Assembly: GCA_946403965.1 (NCBI GenBank)
Contig: CAMJBT010000003.1
Span: 1 to 64,000 of the forward strand
DNA length: 64,000 nt
Reading direction: 5' to 3'
Origin: an uncultured Pseudobutyrivibrio sp.
Lineage (GTDB): Bacteria; Bacillota; Clostridia; Lachnospirales; Lachnospiraceae
The notes beneath the pieces were generated by a model. It was not told the origin of the DNA and did no database searches. It saw only the letters and a list, made by a program, of their open reading frames with translations. Within the stretch, counting starts at the first letter, position 1; the number at the start of each line of letters is the position of its first letter. Below are positions 33,427 through 42,380 of the stretch, piece after piece. Made by a program: the position numbers and the translations under genes.

Positions 33427-35076
33427 TTACTTCAAATACAATAATTCTTCTGCTCTTTCAATTGCGGCATCAATGTTTGGTCTGAAGTTTTCTTCACCTG
33501 CTAACTTGATGAAATCAGCCTTTTCCATCATTTTTCTTGGCTGTTCATTTACATGTGAGAAAACTACTGTAACACCTTTTTTATCCGCACGCTCAACTAA
33601 ATCCTTAAGAGCACGTAGTGCTGTAACATCGATTGCAGGAACAGATCTCATTCTGATAATAAGAACTTTTGTAAAATCCTTTACATTGATGCTCTCTGCA
33701 AGCATATCTGAAACACCGAAGAAAAGAGGTCCAGTGATTTCAAATACTCTGATTTCCTTCTTTACTGGACGAAGATCATCAACGAACTCTTCTTCATCGC
33801 TTTTATATGTCCAACCACTTACCTGTGTCTCATCACTCATTCTCTTGATGAAGAGGATACATGCAACAATCATACCCCATTCAATAGCAACAACAAGGTC
33901 AAACACAACTGTAAGTACAAATGTAAGCACAAGAACAATTATATCAGACTTTGGTGCGTATTTTACAAGTCTTACGAATGGTCTCCACTGACACATGTTG
34001 TAAGCAACCTGGAAAAGAATTGCTGCGATACATGGCATTGGAATGAACTTAGCATAAGGCATAAGTACCACAAGAATTACAAGTAATGTCACTGAATGAA
34101 CCATACCTGCTATTGGTGTACGACCGCCATTCTTGATATTGGCAGCTGTACGAGCGATAGCTCCTGTTGCAGGAATACCACCAAAAAGAACTGATCCGAT
34201 ATTTCCTATACCCTGACCGATAAGCTCCTGATTACTTCTATGCTTGCTGTTTACCATACCATCTGCAACTACAGCTGAAAGCAATGACTCAATAGCAGCT
34301 AAGATAGCAATTGTGAATGCATTTGGCATTTCATTCTTGATTGTCGCAAGAGAGAAATGTGGTATAGATACTGATGGCAATCCTGATTTTAAATCTGGAT
34401 ATAATTTACCGATTGTGTTCACATCTAAGTGAAGAAGCTGCACCATTCCGATTGCAACAAATACTGCTACGATAGATGCAGGAACCTTAGAGAAGAACTT
34501 TGGCCAAATAATAAGTACTGCCAAACAAACAACACCTACTAAAACAGCCTGGTAATTGATTGTGTCCAGATTCTCAAAGAAGAGCTTTAATTTGTCCATT
34601 GTCTCTATTGGCTTTTCACCGTGAAAATCCATTCCGAAGAAATCCTTGAACTGACCAATAAGAATTGTTACTGCGATTCCAGCCGTGAATCCTGTAGTAA
34701 TTGTGTATGGGATAAACTTAATAAGCGCTCCCGCTTTAAAGATACCAAGTAAAATAAGGATGATACCTGCCATTATTGTGGCAATGATAAGGCCATCCAT
34801 TCCATCAGTAGCAATAATTCCTGCAACAATTGTTGCAAATGCTGCTGTTGGACCAGCAATCTGAACTGTACTTCCTCCAAAGAAAGAAATTAAAAAGCCA
34901 GCTACGATTGCAGTATACAAACCTGGCTCTGGTCCTACGCCCGAAGCCAAAGCCAAGGCAATAGAAAGTGGCAATGCTATGATTGCCACAATAATTCCTG
35001 AGATTACATCTTTTACGAATTGTTCCTTGCTATATTTTTTCATGCAAGTGAACAACATAGGTTTAAAATGTTCCAT
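33427..35076 (-). CDS. SulP/SLC26-family anion transporter with STAS domain
   Basis: 549 residues: 10-12 membrane segments (about 20-420) with the SulP signature near the start (PLSIALALASGVGPEPGLYTAIVAG), FFGGSTVQIAGPTAAF and GIGNIGSVLFGGIPATGAIARTA. A cytoplasmic STAS domain (about 440-545) contains VLIIRMRSVPAIDVTALRAL. It would move sulfate, bicarbonate or another small anion. Only 7 bases separate it from pilT, with the ribosome binding site (AGGAGTG) inside the end of pilT. This is an unusual partner for a pilus gene. Confidence 0.93.
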   Translation of the reverse strand: MEHFKPMLFTCMKKYSKEQFVKDVISGIIVAIIALPLSIALALASGVGPEPGLYTAIVAGFLISFFGGSTVQIAGPTAAFATIVAGIIATDGMDGLIIATIMAGIILILLGIFKAGALIKFIPYTITTGFTAGIAVTILIGQFKDFFGMDFHGEKPIETMDKLKLFFENLDTINYQAVLVGVVCLAVLIIWPKFFSKVPASIVAVFVAIGMVQLLHLDVNTIGKLYPDLKSGLPSVSIPHFSLATIKNEMPNAFTIAILAAIESLLSAVVADGMVNSKHRSNQELIGQGIGNIGSVLFGGIPATGAIARTAANIKNGGRTPIAGMVHSVTLLVILVVLMPYAKFIPMPCIAAILFQVAYNMCQWRPFVRLVKYAPKSDIIVLVLTFVLTVVFDLVVAIEWGMIVACILFIKRMSDETQVSGWTYKSDEEEFVDDLRPVKKEIRVFEITGPLFFGVSDMLAESINVKDFTKVLIIRMRSVPAIDVTALRALKDLVERADKKGVTVVFSHVNEQPRKMMEKADFIKLAGEENFRPNIDAAIERAEELLYLK

Positions 35077-35083
35077 TTTTTAA

Positions 35084-36190
35084 TTACACTCCTAATCTTC
35101 TTCCTAGCATTTCTGCGTTAACGGCAAATTCTAACGCAGTCTCCTTAGTGATTGTACCATCCTTTACCAACTTGTAAAGACTTGAATCCATAGAAATCAT
35201 TTCTTCTGTATCGCTAGAGTAGATTACACCTTCGATTTGAGGTACTTTATTCTCTCGAATCATATTTCTAATCGCTGGAGTGACTGTCATTACTTCAAAC
35301 GCTGGAACCAATCTGCCATCAAAAGCCGGAACAAGCTGTTGAGACACAACCGCCTTTATAACCATCGAAAGCTGCAATGCTATCTGATGCTGTTGTTCAG
35401 AAGGGAACACATCAATAATTCTATCAATTGTATTTGCTGCACCAATTGTATGTAAAGTAGAAAGAATCAAATGTCCTGTTTCCGCAGCAGTCATAGCTAC
35501 AGAAATAGTCTCAGCATCACGCATTTCTCCTAAAAGAATTACGTCAGGGCTCTGACGGAGTGAAGCCCTAAGAGCTGTTACATAGTTTTCAGTATCCAGA
35601 TGAATCTCTCTTTGTGACACAATAGACTTGCTATGTCTATGCAAGTATTCTACTGGGTCCTCCAGTGTAATTATATGCTTATTATAATTTTTGTTTATCT
35701 TGTCAACTATACATGATAGCGTTGTAGATTTACCACTTCCAGCAGGTCCAGTTACAAGTACAAGTCCCTTAGATTCTCCTGCAAGATTAATTACAGACTC
35801 TGGTATTTTCAACTGCCTGTAATCCGGCAAAGAGAATGTTATAACTCTGACAACTGCTGCAAAAGTACCTCTTTGCTTGAAAGCATTTACTCTAAAACGG
35901 GAAACATCCTTAATAGCAAAAGAAAAATCATCATCGCCACCCTTTATATATGGCTCCATATCTCTCTTGGCAAGCTCATATATCTGCTTTACAAGCTCTT
36001 GAGCTGTTGCCGGCATAACAGGACCATCATCAGGTTCTGATTTAACCGCACTTGCCTCCTCCAGCTCCGATCTAGTCATAACCATATCATTAACTCTAAA
36101 AGAAACTTCACGTCCTGTGATGATAAATACATCTGATGCCCTGTATTTTTTTACAGCATCTGTTAAATAGCTTACGATATCTACGGCCAT
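35084..36190 (-). CDS. pilT: PilT-type retraction ATPase
   Basis: 368 residues, the usual PilT length. Walker A is GPAGSGKST at 148-156. The Asp box (ITLEDPVEYLH), Walker B VILLGEMRD and the His box HLILSTLHT follow. The AIRNMIRE motif near the C-terminus (AIRNLIRE in classical PilT) is specific for PilT-type retraction ATPases and is absent from PilB. An insertion at about 45-62 is acidic and Pro-rich. No PilB assembly ATPase is in the window. It lies 79 bases after the last pilin-like gene; ATG has GGAGG close upstream. Confidence 0.92.
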   Translation of the reverse strand: MAVDIVSYLTDAVKKYRASDVFIITGREVSFRVNDMVMTRSELEEASAVKSEPDDGPVMPATAQELVKQIYELAKRDMEPYIKGGDDDFSFAIKDVSRFRVNAFKQRGTFAAVVRVITFSLPDYRQLKIPESVINLAGESKGLVLVTGPAGSGKSTTLSCIVDKINKNYNKHIITLEDPVEYLHRHSKSIVSQREIHLDTENYVTALRASLRQSPDVILLGEMRDAETISVAMTAAETGHLILSTLHTIGAANTIDRIIDVFPSEQQHQIALQLSMVIKAVVSQQLVPAFDGRLVPAFEVMTVTPAIRNMIRENKVPQIEGVIYSSDTEEMISMDSSLYKLVKDGTITKETALEFAVNAEMLGRRLGV

Positions 36191-36268
36191 AGTTCCTCCT
36201 TTTCAAGCAAATCAATATGACTTCTTTTGGACTACTTAAGGAAAAAAGCCCACAAGAACCGGTAGTTT

Positions 36269-36634
36269 TTACCAATCATCAAGTGTGATTACAGGCTGAG
36301 TGCTATCCGCCTCCCATTCACTGACATTTTGAACCTGCCAGCTGGTAATTTTTCCAGCCTCTACTTTCACCTGCAGTACTTGATTATCATTTATATCTAC
36401 TGATAATTCCTGGTTAGCCCAATTGTTTTCAGCAATAGTTTCATATGCCCTATTTGAAGCATCATAATACTCTGAGGTATGACTAGCCAGTTTTTCACTA
36501 AGGCTATAGTTATTGTGACTAGAAGATATGGCAAGTGCAGCAATAACCGCAAAGGCCATTCCAATCAGAATCACCACCATCAATGAAGTACCTATATTCA
36601 CTATTGAACGGGTTTCTCTTTTTCTTTCTTCCAT
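36269..36634 (-). CDS. Pilin-like small membrane protein
   Basis: 121 residues: a charged N-terminus (EERKRETRS), one membrane helix (about 13-36, MVVILIGMAFAVIAALAIS), then a short outer domain rich in Asn, Tyr and Glu that ends in LDDW. There is no G-FTLIE prepilin cleavage motif, but topology, size and gene position are those of a minor pilin or pseudopilin. It is the fourth in a row of such genes before pilT. Specific function unknown. Confidence 0.65.
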   Translation of the reverse strand: MEERKRETRSIVNIGTSLMVVILIGMAFAVIAALAISSSHNNYSLSEKLASHTSEYYDASNRAYETIAENNWANQELSVDINDNQVLQVKVEAGKITSWQVQNVSEWEADSTQPVITLDDW

Positions 36635-36663
36635 TCCTGTGTCCTTTATCCACCTGAGTATTT

Positions 36664-37044
36664 CTATCTAAGTGCTTTTTCCACTGTTAAACTATAGATT
36701 TCCTCATCTTCAATGGTTGCCACCACTACATGCATTTTTTGGCAATCACCTGCTTTTTCAGATTCAGTAATTACTGCTGTGGCTTTGTAGCTTCCGCCAT
36801 TTTCCACCTTATTCCAATCATCATCATAATAATCAGTGAAATTGCTAAATCCGTCTGTTCCAAGGTATTCCTCTGCTGCGTTTGTTGCTATATTCACCGC
36901 CTGTGTCAGTTCTTTTGCATCCTTGCTTTTTGCGTAAGCTGTAGCAAAACACTGTACACATATGGCTGAAACTATAATGAAAAACATTATGGAAAACATC
37001 AGCTCTGTCATGAATATCCTGGACCCATTATTTCTATTCTTCAT
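36664..37044 (-). CDS. Pilin-like protein, GspI-like pseudopilin
   Basis: 126 residues. A basic start (KNRNNGSR) precedes IFMTELMFSIMFFIIVSAI, which keeps the Phe-x-x-Glu spacing of type IV pilin N-termini (FMTEL against FTLIE). A prepilin peptidase site may thus remain at G/SR. The outer part has an amphipathic helix (AVNIATNAAEEYLG) and strands, like minor pilins. It overlaps the previous pilin-like gene by 4 bases (ATGA). Confidence 0.65.
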   Translation of the reverse strand: MKNRNNGSRIFMTELMFSIMFFIIVSAICVQCFATAYAKSKDAKELTQAVNIATNAAEEYLGTDGFSNFTDYYDDDWNKVENGGSYKATAVITESEKAGDCQKMHVVVATIEDEEIYSLTVEKALR

Positions 37045-37529
37045 CTGACGCCTCCCGATTTCACTGCAATACTCACATCACTTGTGATTCCTGAAGTATC
37101 TGTCACAGTTATTTTCAATAGTTGGTTTTCGTTACCACTAATTGACATGTCCTGCACTTCCATTATTTTATTGCCAAAATCAGCAGTAACTTCTGCACCT
37201 TTTTTTGCTTCAAGCTCTCTTAGGTAGCCATCATAAGAATATATATATATCACTACATCCTCTGCTGACTCAATCTGAATAGCATCTATTCCATCAAAGC
37301 TAGACACCTGAATGGCTCCGGCCTTGTCGTTTTGTCGTACCTTTTCTCGAATATATGCTATCGCTGTTCTGGCATTTGCATTCTCTTCATTTGCGTATAC
37401 TACGGACTTATAGGAATTTACAGCCATCAAAAGAACACTCACAGCTGAAAATGTGAATATCAAGAACAATATCATTAGAAACATGACATCGATATTATGT
37501 TTTCTAACCTTCCCCTTGATCATACTCAA
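37041..37529 (-). CDS. DUF4860-like pilin-type protein
   Basis: 162 residues. A basic start (KGKVRKHNID) is followed by one membrane helix (about 15-38) and an amphipathic helix (NANARTAIAYIREKVRQND). The beta-rich outer domain ends in SIAVKSGGVR. This matches the arrangement of DUF4860 proteins found in Lachnospiraceae pilus-like loci. No classical prepilin cleavage motif is seen. It overlaps the next gene by 4 bases. Confidence 0.65.
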   Translation of the reverse strand: MSMIKGKVRKHNIDVMFLMILFLIFTFSAVSVLLMAVNSYKSVVYANEENANARTAIAYIREKVRQNDKAGAIQVSSFDGIDAIQIESAEDVVIYIYSYDGYLRELEAKKGAEVTADFGNKIMEVQDMSISGNENQLLKITVTDTSGITSDVSIAVKSGGVR

Positions 37530-37585
37530 TCTTTCATCCCCCTAGGCCTAATTAGGCATAGCATGGCAAAAGCCCATTTCAAACA

Positions 37586-37936
37586 TTACTGAAGCCTAAT
37601 GATTGTCACATCCGGCTTCATATTTGTTCCAAAAATTACATAATCAACCCTAAAAAGCTCGTCATCATAAATGATTCCATAGTTCTTTTGGAGATAATCA
37701 AAGCTTTCCGGATATCTTCCCTCTGTGACATAGCACTGTATAATGGCTCTGTCTATAGCATCCTTTAGATTCTTGCTTTGCTCGTTTACTGAACCCTGTG
37801 TAGCTTTTGAAACTGCAAACAAAAAGAATACAAAAATAAGGATAAACAGACCTGCCGAAATAAGTGTTGTACTAGCCACATTCTTCTTTTTGATTTGATG
37901 AATGCCATCAAGGCTTCCAAATCTTGTTTTCGACAT
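37586..37936 (-). CDS. Pilin-like small membrane protein
   Basis: 116 residues: basic N-terminus, membrane helix at about 23-44 and then a helix (LKDAIDRAIIQCYVTEGRYPESFDYLQKNYGI; only partly quoted motif AIIQCYVTEGRYP). The helix resembles the A..QYY...G.YP..L..L segment of type II secretion and type IV pilins, a strong hint of a pilin relative. The prepilin motif is absent. It starts one base after the PilC gene stop, so it is translationally linked. After this gene the sequence CCTAGGCCTAATTAGGC forms small palindromes. Confidence 0.65.
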   Translation of the reverse strand: MSKTRFGSLDGIHQIKKKNVASTTLISAGLFILIFVFFLFAVSKATQGSVNEQSKNLKDAIDRAIIQCYVTEGRYPESFDYLQKNYGIIYDDELFRVDYVIFGTNMKPDVTIIRLQ

Positions 37937-37937
37937 A

Positions 37938-38999
37938 CTAAATCATCCCCGACATAATATTTAACAGCGGTAACATAACTGAAAGAAGAATAATACCAAC
38001 AATTACCGAAAGGATAATAACCAAAGTTGGCTCCACAACGGCGATAAGGTCATTTATTTCCTCGTCTGCTTCCTCCTGATAGGTTGTTGCTACTTTCTCC
38101 AACACATTCTCCATATTTCCTGTTTTTGCGCCTAAAATGGCCATTCTGCCATATAGACCTCCAAAAATACCAGAAATAGAAAAGGCCTTTCCTATATCCA
38201 TAGTCTCCGCAAAGGAATCCTTACATTTTTCCACTTTAGATTCAAATTCAGGTGCCTCCACAATACGACCACTTACATCAAGAGCCTGCATTACATCCAT
38301 ACCGCTTGATAAAGTCATTGCCATTGCTGATGCAAATCTACTTGTAGCAATCTTTGAATGAATAGACTTAAATCTACGACTCTTGTAAAATAACGCATTT
38401 CTGTGGTTCTTGCCCCATGTACTTTTGTTTAAAAAAATGAGATAAATAACTAATGCAAAAAGAATTATGAGTAAAATCACTCCATTTGCCTTCATGAATT
38501 TACCCAACGAAAGAAAGCCTGCTGAAAGACCATCCATTGTGCCGCCCAGCTGCTTAAAGACCCTGTCAAAGACAGGCATAATTTCTGTAACTAAAACAAT
38601 TATAATAACAAGCATCATTGCAACCATCATAAGAGGATATGTCACCGCACTTCTGATAGCGTTGCTGATTGCCATTTCTCTTGAATAATGGGCTGCAAGA
38701 TTTCTAAGAACAGCATCCATCTTACCAGTCTGCTCACCCATCTTGGCCATTTCCACAAAATAGTCTGGAAATACCTTTGATTCATCAATGGCTTTTGAAA
38801 GAGAACCTGTTTCTCCAACCACCTTTTCCATCTCAGTCAGAAGCTCTTTCTCTTCGCCTCCCTGAGACTCATCAATCATCATAGTAATGCCTTGAATTGC
38901 AGATACACCACTGGAAATCATCATTCCCATTTCATCAGAGAATGCATAGAGTTCCTCGGAAGTTAATTTCTTTCTAGATTTCTCACTCATAGTCCCCAC
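37938..38999 (-). CDS. pilC: PilC/GspF inner-membrane platform protein
   Basis: 353 residues with two copies of the T2SS F domain: FSDEMGMMISSGVSAIQGI near 20-38 and FASAMAMTLSSGMDVMQAL near 222-240. Each is followed by a GEQTGKMD- or GAKTGNMENVL-type motif. Three membrane helices lie at about 115-140, 170-190 and 320-350. This is the platform that couples cytoplasmic ATPases to pilin assembly. It starts 5 bases after the transglutaminase lipoprotein gene ends. Confidence 0.93.
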   Translation of the reverse strand: MGTMSEKSRKKLTSEELYAFSDEMGMMISSGVSAIQGITMMIDESQGGEEKELLTEMEKVVGETGSLSKAIDESKVFPDYFVEMAKMGEQTGKMDAVLRNLAAHYSREMAISNAIRSAVTYPLMMVAMMLVIIIVLVTEIMPVFDRVFKQLGGTMDGLSAGFLSLGKFMKANGVILLIILFALVIYLIFLNKSTWGKNHRNALFYKSRRFKSIHSKIATSRFASAMAMTLSSGMDVMQALDVSGRIVEAPEFESKVEKCKDSFAETMDIGKAFSISGIFGGLYGRMAILGAKTGNMENVLEKVATTYQEEADEEINDLIAVVEPTLVIILSVIVGIILLSVMLPLLNIMSGMI

Positions 39000-39004
39000 C
39001 TTAT

Positions 39005-39976
39005 TTAGTACTTATACTTCAATTGATAGTAACTGTCGTCTTCTAGATATTTCTTAACTGTGCTATTACTTGCATAAGACCCAAGAGTTGGATCCATCAG
39101 TGTCCATGTGCTACCGTCGAACTGTATTATCTTATCAACCCAGCCTTGGTCCTGTATATAGACGGATACCCATGCATGATATTCCGTTCCCGCATAGCCT
39201 ATCTCAAGGCGAGTCGGGATTCCTTGTGACCTAAGCATAGCTCCCATAAGGGACGCATAGTCAAAGCATATTCCTGTTCCTGTGGCCAAAGTATCGTCCA
39301 CCTTAGGAATATATCCCGATTGTACTGTTGCTGCCTTGTCATAATCGTATTCTACGTTCTTAGTGATATAGTGATAGACGTTTTGTACCACCTCTAAGTC
39401 GGAATTTGCATTGGCAGCCAGCTCCTGACCTTTTTTTACCGCATTTGAAGATGAGTTAAAATCCACATATGCGTTAGGATATAGGAACATGCTGTATTCA
39501 TCTTTCAGGGTTACATTCACTGACTGAGTAAATGCTGCTGCATACTGGTCGTCGTGTAAGTTCTCATAGACACCGATTTTGTAAGTGCCGCTACCTTCTG
39601 ACAATGGGTAAACATCATAATTTCCATCCAACGCCATTAGATAATTGTATGTATTCCCTGCGGGTGTCTCTATTAGCATTCTAACCTTGGCAGCAGAACC
39701 TGTGTATTTCACCATCACGTAACCATCGCTAGCATTGCTTGAATCAATGGTAGCATCGGAATTTCCGTCAACAACCGTTCCTGAAGCCACAGGCTCTAAC
39801 ACTTTAATTGTGCTATCTCTGGCCCCTTGAGACCCCTTTGCCTGTGTACCTCCGGTAGATGAGGACGAAGAATCGCTGGATGATGGAGAAGAGGACGTAG
39901 CGCCCTCTAAGGTTCCACATGCCATTAGGCTTATACTCAGAACAATCAGTGAAAGCAAATATTTGCATCTCTCCAC
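39005..39976 (-). CDS. Transglutaminase-like lipoprotein
   Basis: 323 residues. A signal peptide with lipobox (SISLMACG) is followed by a Ser/Thr-rich linker, an Ig-like domain (about 60-160) and a transglutaminase-core domain (about 190-300). The likely catalytic triad is visible: Cys in GICFDYASL, His in YHAWVSV, Asp in LMDPTLG. Such domains in bacteria act as proteases or crosslinkers on the cell surface. The start is GTG with GGAGG 6 bases upstream. Its place inside a pilus operon suggests work on pilins or wall attachment (inference). Confidence 0.88.
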   Translation of the reverse strand: MERCKYLLSLIVLSISLMACGTLEGATSSSPSSSDSSSSSTGGTQAKGSQGARDSTIKVLEPVASGTVVDGNSDATIDSSNASDGYVMVKYTGSAAKVRMLIETPAGNTYNYLMALDGNYDVYPLSEGSGTYKIGVYENLHDDQYAAAFTQSVNVTLKDEYSMFLYPNAYVDFNSSSNAVKKGQELAANANSDLEVVQNVYHYITKNVEYDYDKAATVQSGYIPKVDDTLATGTGICFDYASLMGAMLRSQGIPTRLEIGYAGTEYHAWVSVYIQDQGWVDKIIQFDGSTWTLMDPTLGSYASNSTVKKYLEDDSYYQLKYKY

Positions 39977-39998
39977 TTGCTTCCTCCATTTGCTCTTA

Positions 39999-40421
39999 TT
40001 ATTTCAACAATCTTATAAGCTCTACCCCACTATTGAATTTTGTTTCAACATCTAAGAATTTATTGTAAATCGCACCTTGCCAGGTAGCATTATCCCTACC
40101 TGTAACCATGATAATATAACCATAATCCTCTAAATCAGGAATAAGCTCTTCTGTTTCACGAATCTTATTTTCTACATCGATTCTGGCTGGAACAAAGGCA
40201 CTTTCAGTTCTTTTAAAACCTCTGTACTTTGTCTTTAAAGCAGGATAATTCAATGTATCCATAAGATTATCAACAATATTGAACAGCTCAGTAATATCAT
40301 TAAAGTGCTCTGGATTCTTGCTGTAGCAGTTATAAACTCTACCTTTGAATCCTTTTTTAGACTCATCGATACAAACTCCAACACAGCTAGGAGTTCTTTT
40401 CATTCTGCTTGATACTGGCAT
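39999..40421 (-). CDS. Unknown protein coupled to the BTAD regulator
   Basis: 140 residues, soluble, no signal or membrane segment. It is alpha/beta, with CVGVCIDESKKGFKGRVYN and GYIIMVTGRDNATWQGAIYNKFL as the most distinctive stretches. No family was recognised. Its ATG overlaps the stop of the regulator gene (TAATG), so both are made together. It may modulate the regulator. Confidence 0.7.
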   Translation of the reverse strand: MPVSSRMKRTPSCVGVCIDESKKGFKGRVYNCYSKNPEHFNDITELFNIVDNLMDTLNYPALKTKYRGFKRTESAFVPARIDVENKIRETEELIPDLEDYGYIIMVTGRDNATWQGAIYNKFLDVETKFNSGVELIRLLK

Positions 40422-41668
40422 TAATCATCACCCCTTACAATGTCCTGAAGCTCATCTGTGTCATTATCAGTTCCTGCACTAGCAAGATTTACAGGTGCAA
40501 GGTGATATTTAATATAGCGTTTTCTTGATTCCTTGCTAAGATTTTCATTAATTCTAGCCTGAACCAATACGCAATCTTCCTGAGTGATATCCAAAAGAAG
40601 TACAACAAACTGATTGTTGCTGTATCTTGCATACATATCACCGCCACGTGCTGATGTTCTAATAGCCTCTGAAAGCTCATCAGAAAGAGTATTTAATCTA
40701 TCAGAATCATTTAATGCAAATCCTTTGCCATCTGTGATTGTGCAAAGCATAAGCCAAGCAGATTGACCCGAACGACGGATTACTCTTTTAATGTATCTAT
40801 AACTTTCCACGAAAATAGGATAGGTACAATAGAAAGCACCCTCGATATCCTCTTTTGTAGTATCAAGATTCTTTTTTACTTCACTGATAACATCAGTGTT
40901 GTTCTTTACCTGCTCGCCAAGCTTATCAAGCTGCTCTGTCATGCTTGAAGAAACAGAAACACCTAGTTCCTGGAACATAAGAGCTTCAGTATCCTCGTAA
41001 AGCTTCAAAGCTTCCTTAGCCTTTCCAAGCTCTATAAGAGCCTGCATTTCATATGTCTGCCAATTATCATATGGATATAAGTTGTCAGCTTTATGACTAA
41101 CTTTGTAAAGCTTGTCATATTTCTCCTGAAGTACATAAAGCTCTAACAGCTGCTTTACACATCTGTCATAAAGCTTTTTCAGCTTCACCTGCACTGAAAC
41201 AACCCATTCAATTCCACTTAAACCTGGAAGGAAATCTCCTCCGTAAATCTCACAAGCCTGCTCTAAAAGCTTCTGTTGCTCCTTGATATCCACTGCACCA
41301 AGAGCCTGCTTAGCCAGGTTCTCAAATTCGATTGCATCGCAATCTACATTCACATTAGGGCTGATTTTGTAAGTTCCACGTTTTACATGTACATAATCCT
41401 CGTCTGGAAGTCCAACCTTTGGTAATGCCTTACGAAGTCTAAACACAAGCGCTCTCAAGCTGTTTGATTCGTCAGCAATATCCTCGTTGTGGAACAGATT
41501 ATACATAACCTGCTCTCTAGCCAAACCATTTGGATAATATAGAAGCATCTGGAAAAGCTGATTTACTTTTGTTGTATTGTTTCTTTCAATTGTAAAAGGC
41601 TTTCCCTCATATGATATTTCTACAGTCCCCAACATTCTTGCTTTGATAATAATTGTTTGATTCACCAT
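40421..41668 (-). CDS. SARP/BTAD transcription regulator with degenerate GGDEF-like domain
   Basis: 415 residues from the ATG at 41668 (GGGA 7 bases upstream; an in-frame GTG lies 7 codons earlier). Residues 1-95 are an OmpR-type winged helix (LARE-QVMYNLF, LRALVFRLRKAL). Residues 98-250 are a BTAD tetratricopeptide-like region. Residues about 285-395 look like a GGDEF fold (SAWLMLCTITD, then GGDMYARYSNNQFVVLLL), but the catalytic GGDEF position reads SNNQF, so it cannot make c-di-GMP and may sense it or another ligand. It heads the pilus-like operon and probably controls it. Confidence 0.82.
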   Translation of the reverse strand: MVNQTIIIKARMLGTVEISYEGKPFTIERNNTTKVNQLFQMLLYYPNGLAREQVMYNLFHNEDIADESNSLRALVFRLRKALPKVGLPDEDYVHVKRGTYKISPNVNVDCDAIEFENLAKQALGAVDIKEQQKLLEQACEIYGGDFLPGLSGIEWVVSVQVKLKKLYDRCVKQLLELYVLQEKYDKLYKVSHKADNLYPYDNWQTYEMQALIELGKAKEALKLYEDTEALMFQELGVSVSSSMTEQLDKLGEQVKNNTDVISEVKKNLDTTKEDIEGAFYCTYPIFVESYRYIKRVIRRSGQSAWLMLCTITDGKGFALNDSDRLNTLSDELSEAIRTSARGGDMYARYSNNQFVVLLLDITQEDCVLVQARINENLSKESRKRYIKYHLAPVNLASAGTDNDTDELQDIVRGDD

Positions 41669-41765
41669 TATACGTCCCTTTTTCGTCACTCTCTCTTTAT
41701 AACCAACTACTAGTTACGTCTTTAAGTATAAATTTTTTAGACGTTATTGTAAATAACTACGTTAT

Positions 41766-41794
41766 AAAAACAGGCACACCATCAAGTGTGCCCA
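41766..41794 (-). terminator. Intrinsic terminator of glgC-glgD-spoVG-pth
   Basis: GGCACACC (41773-41780) and GTGTGCC (41786-41792) pair around ATCAA and are followed on the minus strand by TGTTTTT. It lies 12 bases after pth and before the regulator promoter. Confidence 0.88.
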
Positions 41795-41805
41795 TAAGTT
41801 TTACT

Positions 41806-42375
41806 TTATTTCTCTTTAATATTGTATTTGTTCATTGCAGCATCTAAATCGCCCTCTAAGAACAATTCAACCGCTCCTATAACCTTTTCCATGGATGCAT
41901 CTACACGCTCTCTGTCTTCAGCATCATAGCGACCCAAAACATGGCTGACCATATCGCCATTTTGACATTCTCCAACGCCCACTCTGATACGAGGAAACTC
42001 GTTGGAGCCAAGTAATGCGATTATATTTTTCAACCCATTATGGCCACCGGCACTTCCCTTTTTTCTCACTCGGATATTACCAGTGGAAAGAGAAACGTCG
42101 TCAGAAATAACCACTAATTCTGTAGTTGGGTCAACCTGATAATAATCCGCCAAAGGCTGGATGCATTCTCCACTGAGGTTCATGTAGGTCTTCGGCTTTG
42201 CCAAAATCACCTTGTGCCCATTGATAAGCCCTTTTCCAACGACACCTTTGTGCTCCTTGTGATTTACTTCAATACCAAACTTCTTTGAGATGGCATCAAT
42301 AGCCTCAAATCCTACATTGTGTCTGGTCCCATCATACTTTCTCTCTGGATTACCTAGACCTACAATCAAATACAT
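41806..42375 (-). CDS. pth: Peptidyl-tRNA hydrolase
   Basis: 189 residues, normal length. LIVGLGNPERKYDGTRHNVGFEAID at the start includes the conserved Asn and catalytic His (TRHNVG). KPKTYMNLSGE, SDDVSL and GSAGGHNGLKNI follow, all Pth signatures. It frees tRNA from dropped peptidyl-tRNA. It starts 5 bases after spoVG. Confidence 0.97.
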   Translation of the reverse strand: MYLIVGLGNPERKYDGTRHNVGFEAIDAISKKFGIEVNHKEHKGVVGKGLINGHKVILAKPKTYMNLSGECIQPLADYYQVDPTTELVVISDDVSLSTGNIRVRKKGSAGGHNGLKNIIALLGSNEFPRIRVGVGECQNGDMVSHVLGRYDAEDRERVDASMEKVIGAVELFLEGDLDAAMNKYNIKEK

Positions 42376-42380
42376 AAATC

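Noticed and set aside
36228..36268. Terminator between the last pilin-like gene and pilT
   Set aside because: There is a T-run but no good GC stem before it; left as spacer with a shared motif.
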